A stretch of DNA of 23,857 nt from JAICJJ01 sp039809985 (lineage in GTDB: Bacteria; Chloroflexota; Chloroflexia; Thermomicrobiales; UBA6265). Shown here in pieces: positions 8,925 to 14,666 of the stretch. Within the stretch, counting starts at the first letter, position 1. Every line of letters begins with the position of its first letter. The position numbers and the translations under genes were made by a program. The notes under the pieces were generated by a model, which worked only from the letters and a program-made list of their open reading frames with translations, had not been told where the DNA came from and did no database searches. Location of the stretch: assembly GCA_039809985.1 (NCBI GenBank), contig JBDHWC010000035.1, positions 1-23,857 on the forward strand, written 5' to 3'.

Positions 8925-10286
8925 ATGGTGAGCACCGCGGCGGCCGAGCGGAAGTCCGCGGCTTCGTCGGCGGAGCCGCGGATCCGGGTCGAGGGGGGCG
9001 TGCCGCTGGTCGGCAGCGTCCCGATCGGCGGCGCGAAGAACGCCGCCCTGCCGGCACTGGCCGCCACGCTGCTGACGAGCGAGGAGTGCGTCCTCGACAA
9101 CGTGCCGGACCTCGCCGACATCGCGACGATGGCGACGCTGCTGCGGCGGCTGGGGGCGACGGTCGAGATCGACGACCGCCGCCGGGTCCGGGTCCGGGCC
9201 GACAAGATCGCGACGACGGCGGCCCCGCCCGACCTCGTCGCCAAGATGCGCGCCTCGTTCCTCGTCGCCGGGCCGTTGCTGGGCCGCTTCGGCGAGATGT
9301 CGGCGACCACGCCCGGCGGCTGCCGGCTCGGGGCCCGGCCGGTCGACGTCGACGTCCGCGGCTTCCGCCGGATGGGGGCGACGGTCGACTTCGACGACGA
9401 CGGCGGCACGGTCGTGGCGCGGACGGTCGGCCTGCGCGGCAGCCGGCTCTACATGGACTACCCGAGCCACACCGGGACCGAGAACCTGATGATGGCGGCG
9501 ACGCTGGCGCGGGGGACGACGACGATCGTCAACGCCGCCAGCGAGCCGGAGATCGTGCACCTCGGCAAGATGCTGAACCGGATGGGGGCGCGGGTGTCGG
9601 GCCTCGGCTCGCCGGTGCTGACCATCGAGGGGGTCGACCGGCTGCACGGCGTCAGCGAGGCGATCCTGCCGGACCGGCTGGAGGCGGGCACCTTCGCCAT
9701 CGCCGGGGCGATCACCGGCGGCGAGGTGACGCTGGAGAACGTGCGGGAGGCGGACATGCTGCCGCTGACCGCCAAGCTGGAGGAGGCGGGAGCCGAGGTC
9801 TGGACCAGCGGAGACGCGATGCTGGTGCGGGCCCGGCAGCCGCTGCGGGCGGTCGAGGTCCAGACCCTGCCGTTCCCCGGCTTCCCGACCGACTTGCAGG
9901 CGGCCTTCGCGGTGCTGATGACGCAGGCCCACGGCGTCTCCCGCCTGCACGAGCGGGTCTTCGAGGACCGGCTCCGCTACACCGACGAACTGCGCCGGAT
10001 GGGGGCCGAGATCGCGGTCGAGCGCTTCGTGCCGGTCGATGCCCACGGCGTGCCGATCGGCGGCGACTTCCGGCTCGGCAGCCACGCCCGGATCGCCGGG
10101 CCGACGCCGCTGCGCGGGGCCGAGGTGCGCTGCCTCGACATCCGGGCCGGGGCCGGGGTGGTCCTCGCCGGGCTGGTCGCCGCGGGGGAGACGACGGTCC
10201 GCGACACCCACCACCTCGACCGGGGCTACGAGCGGTTCGTGCCGAAGCTGCAGGCGCTCGGGGCCAGGATCGAGCGGCTCGGCTAA
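8925..10286 (+). CDS. murA: UDP-N-acetylglucosamine 1-carboxyvinyltransferase
   Basis: First committed enzyme of peptidoglycan synthesis: it transfers enolpyruvate from PEP to UDP-GlcNAc in the cytoplasm (453 aa). IGGAKNAALPAL near the N-terminus carries the PEP-contact Lys (K38). The catalytic loop SATTPGGCRLGARPVDVDV keeps the cysteine (C133) attacked by fosfomycin. PFPGFPTDLQA and FEDRLRYTDELRRMGA follow, and the C-terminal THHLDRGYERFVPKL carries the conserved Arg. An N-terminal extension of about 16 residues precedes the first strand. The ATG follows GGGGGAGAGG; a GTG lies directly before it. It is a stand-alone gene here, with a response regulator 86 bases downstream. The Cys implies fosfomycin sensitivity at the target level (inference). 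Confidence 0.97.
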   Translation: MVSTAAAERKSAASSAEPRIRVEGGVPLVGSVPIGGAKNAALPALAATLLTSEECVLDNVPDLADIATMATLLRRLGATVEIDDRRRVRVRADKIATTAAPPDLVAKMRASFLVAGPLLGRFGEMSATTPGGCRLGARPVDVDVRGFRRMGATVDFDDDGGTVVARTVGLRGSRLYMDYPSHTGTENLMMAATLARGTTTIVNAASEPEIVHLGKMLNRMGARVSGLGSPVLTIEGVDRLHGVSEAILPDRLEAGTFAIAGAITGGEVTLENVREADMLPLTAKLEEAGAEVWTSGDAMLVRARQPLRAVEVQTLPFPGFPTDLQAAFAVLMTQAHGVSRLHERVFEDRLRYTDELRRMGAEIAVERFVPVDAHGVPIGGDFRLGSHARIAGPTPLRGAEVRCLDIRAGAGVVLAGLVAAGETTVRDTHHLDRGYERFVPKLQALGARIERLG

Positions 10287-10313
10287 GAGGGTCGGCGGCG
10301 CGGGACGGGACTG

Positions 10314-10329
10314 TGGCACGCTCTGTGCA
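10314..10329 (+). promoter_or_regulatory. Sigma-54-like -24/-12 element
   Basis: TGGCACG, four bases, then GTGCA matches the sigma-54 consensus TGGCACG-N4-TTGCA at all positions but one and keeps the invariant GG-N10-GC spacing. It lies in the 86-base gap after murA, with its -12 part about 43 bases before the receiver gene. No upstream activator site is recognisable, and whether the organism has rpoN cannot be seen here. Confidence 0.35.
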
Positions 10330-10372
10330 GCGCACTGGGGACGGCGACGGCCACCGGTCGACGGAGACGCCC

Positions 10373-10759
10373 ATGCCCCGACGCATTCTGGTGGTCGACG
10401 ACGAGGCGTCCATCGCCGACCTGATCCGCGCCATCCTCGAGGACGAAGGGTACGACGTGGCCGTGGCCCGCGACGGCGCGCGCGGCATGGCGATGGCCCG
10501 CGAGTGGCACCCCGACCTGATCCTGATGGATGTCCAGCTGCCGCAGGTCGACGGCGGCACGGCGATCCGCCGCCTGAAGGGGGAGCCGGCCACCGGCGAC
10601 ATCCCGATCGTGGCGATGTCGGCCGGCCGCAACCTGCTGGAACGGACCGGCGACCTCGACCAGGCCGACGGCGCGCTCGCCAAGCCGTTCGATGTCGACG
10701 CCCTGCTGGCGCAGGTCGCCTTCCACCTCCGCCGCAGCGGCGCCTCGACGGAGGACTGA
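10373..10759 (+). CDS. Single-domain response regulator (receiver only)
   Basis: CheY-like receiver protein (128 aa) with no output domain. The acidic pocket is D9-D10 (ILVVDDE), the phospho-acceptor is D53 (LILMDVQLP), S83 is the Thr/Ser switch (IVAMSAG) and K104 is the conserved Lys (ALAKPFD). The whole protein is one alpha/beta receiver, so it must act through protein contacts with a kinase, phosphorelay or flagellar/pilus motor. The ATG follows ACGGAGACGCCC. No histidine kinase is present in the window, so it is an orphan. It converges on the sulfotransferase gene, with 19 bases between the stops. It could be read through from murA or have its own promoter. Confidence 0.9.
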   Translation: MPRRILVVDDEASIADLIRAILEDEGYDVAVARDGARGMAMAREWHPDLILMDVQLPQVDGGTAIRRLKGEPATGDIPIVAMSAGRNLLERTGDLDQADGALAKPFDVDALLAQVAFHLRRSGASTED

Positions 10760-10768
10760 GCAAGGCGG

Positions 10769-10792
10769 CCCGGCCGGCTCAGCCGGGCCGGG
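10769..10792. terminator. Bidirectional hairpin between convergent genes
   Basis: CCCGGCCGGCT pairs with AGCCGGGCCGGG, one arm having a single bulged base, with almost no loop. It lies between the receiver stop and the sulfotransferase stop and includes the latter. No T-run is present. It probably serves both converging transcripts. Confidence 0.5.
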
Positions 10793-11543
10793 CGGTGCCT
10801 TCCCCGAGCCCGCGCGCCAGCCGGAACCGCTCGGCCCACGCGTCGCTGGCGCTGTCGGCGAGCTTGCGGGTCCGCGGGTCGGCGATGGCGAGGTCGGGCG
10901 GGACGGGGATGCCGAGGCAGGCGAGCAGGCCGCGGGTGGTCGGCTCGTAGTCGGCCGCCAGCGTCTCGTAGACGATGCGGCAGGGGACGATGCCATTGGC
11001 GGCGAAGAAGCGGCCGATGGCGTCCTCCTCGCGCAGGACGGTCTCGAGCAGGCGGGCGATCCCCGCCTCGTCGAACTCCGGCTCCTTCAGCGGGATGGTG
11101 CGGCGGCTGCCGCGCTGGCCCCAGACGCCCGACTCGCGCGCCTTCCAGTAAGAGACCGCCTGCCGCACCTTGTCGTCCCGCGTGATCCAGACCCAGCGGA
11201 CGCCGGGGAAGAGCGTGGCGAGCAGTTCGCCGTCGTCGAGGTCGGCGAGGGCCGGGTGCTGGCGGGAGGCGCGCCCGAGGTGGCGCAGGTGCTGCCAGAG
11301 GAGCTTGGCGCCGAAGACGCCGTTCGGGGTGGCGCGCTCACGGGCCAGCCGGGCCGCGTAGGCGACGGGGTCCGGCGTCTCCCACTTGCGCATCCACGAC
11401 GCCATCTTGGCCCCGAAGTACTCCTTCGGGTCGCCGGCGAGGCCGGTGCCGGCGAGCGCCTGGCAGAGCAGGGTGCTGCCGCTGCGGGCGGTGCCGAGGA
11501 TCAGGTAGGCGGTCGGCTCGGGCCGGGGCGTGCGCTCGCTCAT
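10779..11543 (-). CDS. Stf0-like sulfotransferase
   Basis: PAPS-dependent sulfotransferase family protein (254 aa) resembling Stf0, the mycobacterial trehalose 2-sulfotransferase. The N-terminal phosphosulfate loop reads AYLILGTARSGSTLLCQAL. It is followed by AGDPKEYFG and NGVFGAKLLWQHL, equivalent to the Stf0 TPNGVWGGKLMW region. The 3'-phosphate region is VWITRDDKVRQAVSYWKA. A C-terminal NGIVPCRIVYETLAADY helix-strand unit completes the domain. Length is close to Stf0 (about 265 aa). The ATG follows CCCGGAGCCCC. The acceptor is unknown: trehalose, another glycolipid or a carbohydrate are all possible. No trehalose or sulfolipid genes are next to it. Confidence 0.8.
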   Translation of the reverse strand: MSERTPRPEPTAYLILGTARSGSTLLCQALAGTGLAGDPKEYFGAKMASWMRKWETPDPVAYAARLARERATPNGVFGAKLLWQHLRHLGRASRQHPALADLDDGELLATLFPGVRWVWITRDDKVRQAVSYWKARESGVWGQRGSRRTIPLKEPEFDEAGIARLLETVLREEDAIGRFFAANGIVPCRIVYETLAADYEPTTRGLLACLGIPVPPDLAIADPRTRKLADSASDAWAERFRLARGLGEGTARPG

Positions 11544-11593
11544 GGGGCTCCGGGCATGGGGCGGCGGCGGGCCGCGCCGGCCCGGCGACCCGG

Positions 11594-11599
11594 ATGATA
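11594..11599 (-). promoter_or_regulatory. Candidate -10 element (TATCAT) of the sulfotransferase gene
   Basis: TATCAT on the minus strand about 50 bases before the start codon, preceded by GGG and identical to the hexamer before the DUF4239 gene. It stands out as AT-rich in very GC-rich surroundings. No clear -35 is seen. Confidence 0.3.
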
Positions 11600-11666
11600 C
11601 CCGCCGCGGCGGCGACTGGTGGGGCGGGCGAGCCGATGCGCGCCGCCATCGGCGGAAGGACCGGGG

Positions 11667-11906
11667 TCAGACCGGGTGGTCCGCCTCGTCGGCGTCGATC
11701 TCTGACAGTTCGCCGGCGGTGACGTCGCCGCCGGCGGCGAGCGGCGGCAGGCCGCCCGGCTGCGTCGCGGTGCCGGAGCGCCAGTCGGCCTGGGCCCGCG
11801 AGGCGGGCGGTGGGACGACGGCCGGCTCGGGGTTCGGGGCCGCCTCCTCGGGCCGGGGAGCCTCGGGCGGGCCGGGCGGCTGGTCGTCGCGGAGCGGGTG
11901 CGGCAT
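11667..11906 (-). CDS. Small proline-rich acidic hypothetical protein
   Basis: A 79-aa reading frame whose ATG sits eight bases after a full AGGAGG ribosome-binding site, the best in the neighbourhood; this is the main reason to call it a gene. The protein is Pro/Ala/Glu-rich and low complexity in the first 55 residues (PPGPPEAPRPEEAAPNPEP), with no membrane segment or signal peptide. It ends in an acidic stretch (GELSEIDADEADHPV). No family is recognised and it is probably disordered. It is co-directional with the sulfotransferase, 123 bases upstream of it. It could be an orphan or fast-evolving gene; a chance frame in GC-rich DNA is possible despite the ribosome-binding site. Confidence 0.5.
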   Translation of the reverse strand: MPHPLRDDQPPGPPEAPRPEEAAPNPEPAVVPPPASRAQADWRSGTATQPGGLPPLAAGGDVTAGELSEIDADEADHPV

Positions 11907-12031
11907 CGGGCGATCCTCCTGCGGGCCGCGGCGCGGGCAGGGAATCCCCGCAACCGCGATGCCATGACCGAGGCGCGTCGGGCGCGACCGCGCTGCGCCA
12001 GATGCCGACCAGCGACGGTTCCGCTTGGGGG
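11907..12031. other. Gene-free stretch before repeat array 1
   Basis: Upstream region of the small hypothetical gene. Apart from its AGGAGG site at the left edge, no coding frame, RNA gene or convincing promoter is visible. It runs into the degenerate repeat units that start at about 12032. Confidence 0.4.
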
Positions 12032-12238
12032 CGGCCGGGCCGAGGCAATCCGGGGGCCCGATGGGGGACTCTGCCCTCGCCTTGGCAACGCATTCCCTCT
12101 CGCCCCGACCCCTGACAGGATGAACGGGCCCTCGGGACGCCGCCGTGCTGCGGCAATCCGCGGGTGGGGCGTAGGACTTGGCCCCCTGATCTGGTTGCGC
12201 CCCCTCTCCTGCCGCCGCGGCTGACACGGGGGATGTCT
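12032..12238 (-). repeat. Two degenerate repeat units in inverted orientation (array 1, left part)
   Basis: Two diverged copies of the array repeat lie in the opposite orientation to the units at 12286-12576. The landmarks GGCAATCC (12044 and 12152) and CTGACA (12112 and 12221) are the complements of GGATTGCC and TGTCAG in the direct units. Spacing is preserved: 60-61 bases between GGCAATCC and CTGACA within a unit, 33 bases between units, and a period of 108-109 bases. The intervening hairpins are mutated, so these copies look older. Confidence 0.65.
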
Positions 12239-12285
12239 CTGATGGATAGCGGCTTTCGTCCCTTGCTGCCGGGCCCGTCGGGATT

Positions 12286-12576
12286 GCCCTCACCCCCCAG
12301 CCCCCTCTCCCGCGGCGGCGGGAGAGGGGGAGCAACTGGATCGGGGGAGGGCCAAGCCCTCCCCCGCGCCCCCGGATTGCCGCGGCGCGGCGGCTTTCCG
12401 GCCGCTTTCCAACGGAGACCTCCCCCGGTCAGGCGGCGGCAGGAGAGAGGGGAGAAACCGGCTCAGGGGAGGGCCAAGCCCTCCCCCGAACCCCCGGTTG
12501 CCGCGGCGCGGCCGCTCCCCGACGGAAACCTCCCCCTCTCCCGCCGCCGCGGGAGAGGGGACTGGGGGGGGGAGGG
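12286..12576 (+). repeat. Capped hairpin repeat array 1, right part
   Basis: A 291-bp block whose two ends are inverted copies of each other: GCCCTC, a C-rich run, CCCTCTCCC and a hairpin, about 47 bases with two mismatches. Inside are two direct units of about 110-121 bp. Each has an outer stem near CCCCTCTCCCGC/GCGGGAGAGGGG, an inner hairpin GGGGAGGGC-CAA-GCCCTCCCC (12343-12365 and 12466-12486) and a block containing GG(A)TTGCCGCGGCGCGGC. The first unit has an 11-base insertion (GGCTTTCCGGC region). It carries no coding frame of its own. It lies just downstream of the FAD oxidoreductase gene. Confidence 0.8.
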
Positions 12577-12636
12577 CGTCTCAGGCAGGTTCGGCCGCGA
12601 GATGCGCAGGCCGCTATCGATCGGACATCTCCCCTT

Positions 12637-12651
12637 GTCCGGCCCCCGGAC
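12637..12651 (-). terminator. Short hairpin after the FAD oxidoreductase gene
   Basis: GTCCGG-CCC-CCGGAC, a perfect 6-bp stem with a 3-base loop, lies 22 bases beyond the stop of the minus-strand gene. There is no T-run. The larger array hairpins further downstream may also terminate transcription. Confidence 0.4.
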
Positions 12652-12672
12652 GGGTTGCGCGGGGGGACGGTG

Positions 12673-14055
12673 TTAGTGCTCGCCGAGCTTCTCGATCAGC
12701 GAGCGGCCGCTGGGGGCGACCCCCGTCCGCTCCGCCTTGTCGTCGATCCGCTTGAAGCCCTCCTGGACGTAGCGGATGCCGAGGAAGCGGAACGGCTCCG
12801 GCTCCCACCGCGGGCTCTGGTGGTTGACCGTGGGGAAGGAGGTCAGCGGCGTGACCGCGCCGGTGATCAGGTCGGCGAGGATGCGGCCGAACAGGTTCGT
12901 GGTCGAGACGCCGGAGCCGGTGTAGGCCCCTGCCCGGGCGACGCCGGCCGCCGCGTCGTACGACGTCGTCGGCATCCAGTCGCGCGGCATCCCGAGCGGG
13001 CCGCCCCAAGCGTGGGTGACGCGGGTGTCGCGCAGCATCGGGAACCACTGGAGCATCAGCTGGCGGAGCATCTGGTGGGTCGGCTCGTGCCGGTCGAGGG
13101 CGTCGGTGATCTGCGAGCCCCAGCGGTACGGCGCGCCGCGGCCGCCGAAGAGGATCCGGCCGTCGGCGGTGCGGTTCAGGTAGTCGACCGAGTAGCGGGA
13201 GGAGGAGACGAGCTCGCGGTTGCGCCAGCCGATCTGCTCCCACAGCTCCGGCGCGAGCGGCTCGGTCAGGATGATCAGGGAGTAGAGCGGGATCATCGCC
13301 CGCCGCAGCTTCGGCAGCTCGGTCAGGTACGCCTCGCCGGCGAGGACCAGTGTCTTGGCCCGGACCTCGCCGTAGGGGGTCAGGAAGCGGGGGTGGCGGC
13401 CCGTCTCCCAGTCGACCACCGGCGTCTGTTCCCAGATCGTCGCCCCCTTGCGCTCGACCGCGCGGGCGAGGCCGCGGACCATCCGGCCGGGGTGGACCGA
13501 CGCGCCGTGCGGCATGTAGACCGCGCCCTGCACGTCGGTGACGTTGACCCGGCGGCGCGTCTCGTCGGCGTCGAGGAGCTGGTAGTACTCCCCGAGGCCG
13601 AGCGCCACCATCTCGTCGTGGCTGGCGACCACCGAGGGGAGCTGGTGCTTGCCGCGGGCGAAGCGGAGGACGCCCCCCTCCTGCCACTGGGCGTCGATCT
13701 CCTCCTGCTCGAGCACGCGGTGGATCTCGCTGACGGTCTCGTGCATGGCGCGGGCGACGGTGCGGGCGGTCTCCGCGCCGTACTTGTCGCGGATCGTGCC
13801 GAGCGAGACCGGGAAGCCGGGGTAGCACCAGCCGCCGTTGCGGCCGGACGCGCCGAAGCCGGCAACCTCTCGCTCGAGGATGCCGATCTTGAGCGAGGGG
13901 TCGCGCTCCAGCAGGTAGTAGGCGGTCCAGAGGCCGGTGAACCCGGCCCCCAGCACGGCGACGTCGACGTCGGCCGAGCCGTCGAGGCGGGGCCGCGGCG
14001 CAAGGTCGTCGCCGCAGGTCTCGAGCCAGTAGGAGTAGGTCCGGTAGTTCTTCAT
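12673..14055 (-). CDS. FAD-dependent amine oxidoreductase (PuuB/DadA family)
   Basis: Flavin amine oxidase-type enzyme (460 aa) of the DAO fold. The dinucleotide loop LGAGFTGLWTAYYL (G36-x-G38-xx-G41) is followed by EREVAGFGASGRNGGW, closely resembling gamma-glutamylputrescine oxidase (PuuB). The substrate domain includes YMPHGASVHPGRMVRGLA. The C-terminal flavin-contact region has THAWGGPLGMPRDWMP and AGAYTGSGVSTTNLFGRIL. The ATG follows GGGGGGATCGCC. Family members oxidise primary or secondary amines or amino acids with O2 or an acceptor. The polyamine-type importer 4.7 kb away makes an amine substrate attractive, but sarcosine- or glycine-oxidase-like activity is equally possible. The gene is flanked on both sides by repeat arrays. 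Confidence 0.85.
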   Translation of the reverse strand: MKNYRTYSYWLETCGDDLAPRPRLDGSADVDVAVLGAGFTGLWTAYYLLERDPSLKIGILEREVAGFGASGRNGGWCYPGFPVSLGTIRDKYGAETARTVARAMHETVSEIHRVLEQEEIDAQWQEGGVLRFARGKHQLPSVVASHDEMVALGLGEYYQLLDADETRRRVNVTDVQGAVYMPHGASVHPGRMVRGLARAVERKGATIWEQTPVVDWETGRHPRFLTPYGEVRAKTLVLAGEAYLTELPKLRRAMIPLYSLIILTEPLAPELWEQIGWRNRELVSSSRYSVDYLNRTADGRILFGGRGAPYRWGSQITDALDRHEPTHQMLRQLMLQWFPMLRDTRVTHAWGGPLGMPRDWMPTTSYDAAAGVARAGAYTGSGVSTTNLFGRILADLITGAVTPLTSFPTVNHQSPRWEPEPFRFLGIRYVQEGFKRIDDKAERTGVAPSGRSLIEKLGEH

Positions 14056-14120
14056 CGGCGATCCCCCCGGAACGGCACGGCGCTGCCGGACCCTTCGGTG
14101 GCGGGCACGGCCACGGCGGC

Positions 14121-14126
14121 ATCGTA
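14121..14126 (-). promoter_or_regulatory. Candidate -10 element (TACGAT) of the FAD oxidoreductase gene
   Basis: TACGAT on the minus strand about 67 bases before the start codon, preceded by GTG. It matches the -10 consensus at four of six positions and is the most AT-rich spot in the leader. No -35 is recognisable. Confidence 0.25.
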
Positions 14127-14154
14127 CACCGTGGGGGCGGCCCGGCTCCTGCCG

Positions 14155-14220
14155 GCCCGGCGGCAATCGTGTGTCGGCGAGACGGGTCGCGCCGCCGTGG
14201 CGCATGCCTGACAGGGGGGC
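14155..14220 (-). repeat. Degenerate inverted repeat unit (array 2, left part)
   Basis: A relic of the same repeat in the opposite orientation to the block that follows. GGCAATC is at 14162 and CTGACAGGGGGG at 14208, but they are separated by 38 bases instead of about 61, so roughly 23 bases have been lost. Its placement left of the capped block mirrors array 1. Confidence 0.45.
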
Positions 14221-14249
14221 GGCCGGTCCGAGCGGCGGAGGCCGAGGAC

Positions 14250-14526
14250 GCCCTCACCCCCCAGCCCCCTCTCCCATCGCGATGGGAGAGGGGGAGAAAT
14301 TGATCTGGGGGGAACCAAGTTCCCCCAGGGCCCCGGATTGCCGCTGCGCGGCCGCTTCCCAACGGATGCCTCCCCCTGTCAGATGGCGATGGGAGAGGGG
14401 GAGAAACCGAATTGGGGGAGGGCCAAGCCCTCCCCCAAGGCCCCGGGTTGCCGCTGCGCGGCCGCTTCCCAACGGATGCCTCCCCCTGTCAGATGGCGAT
14501 GGGAGAGGGGGCTGGGGGGCGAGGGC
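14250..14526 (+). repeat. Capped hairpin repeat array 2
   Basis: A 277-bp block with inverted end caps: the first 31 bases (GCCCTCACCCCCCAGCC onward) match the complement of the last 31 with one mismatch. A perfect 30-bp palindrome lies at 14265-14294 (core CCCATCGCGATGGG). Two direct units have a 110-base period, and the 61 bases at 14341-14401 are repeated exactly at 14451-14511. The inner hairpins differ in sequence but keep the stem: CTGGGGG..AAC-CAA-GTTCCCCCAG near 14306-14328 against GGGGGAGGGC-CAA-GCCCTCCCCC at 14414-14436. No coding frame is present. It lies between the FAD gene leader and the 3' end of the sorbosone-dehydrogenase-like gene. Confidence 0.85.
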
Positions 14527-14636
14527 GCCGTCCGGCGAGCCGTCGAGATGCGCCGGTGCAGCTTCCTGCGAGACGCCCCGTGCGAGGGTCCTCCGCGGCG
14601 GCGGCTCCGATCCCGTCGCGCCGATCCGGCGCGGGC

Positions 14637-14659
14637 GGCCCTCCCCGGCAAGGGGGGCC
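14637..14659 (-). terminator. Hairpin after the sorbosone-dehydrogenase-like gene
   Basis: GGCCCTCC and GGGGGGCC can form an 8-base stem with one mismatch, seven bases beyond the TAA stop of the minus-strand gene. No T-run. The rest of 14527-14636 shows nothing recognisable. Confidence 0.35.
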
Positions 14660-14666
14660 GGGTTCC

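Noticed and set aside
7923..10763. Very long minus-strand open frame opposite murA
   Set aside because: Low-complexity Arg/Pro/Ala composition and antisense to a clear murA; only the separate DUF4239 frame at 7958-8764 is protein-like.
12164..12755. Open frames running through repeat array 1 on the plus strand
   Set aside because: They consist of Pro/Arg/Gly-rich translation of the repeats, with no ribosome-binding site or domain.
12286..14526. CRISPR array interpretation of the regular repeats
   Set aside because: Units are ~110 bases with only two direct copies per block, the whole unit is repeated rather than short repeats with unique spacers, and no cas genes are present.
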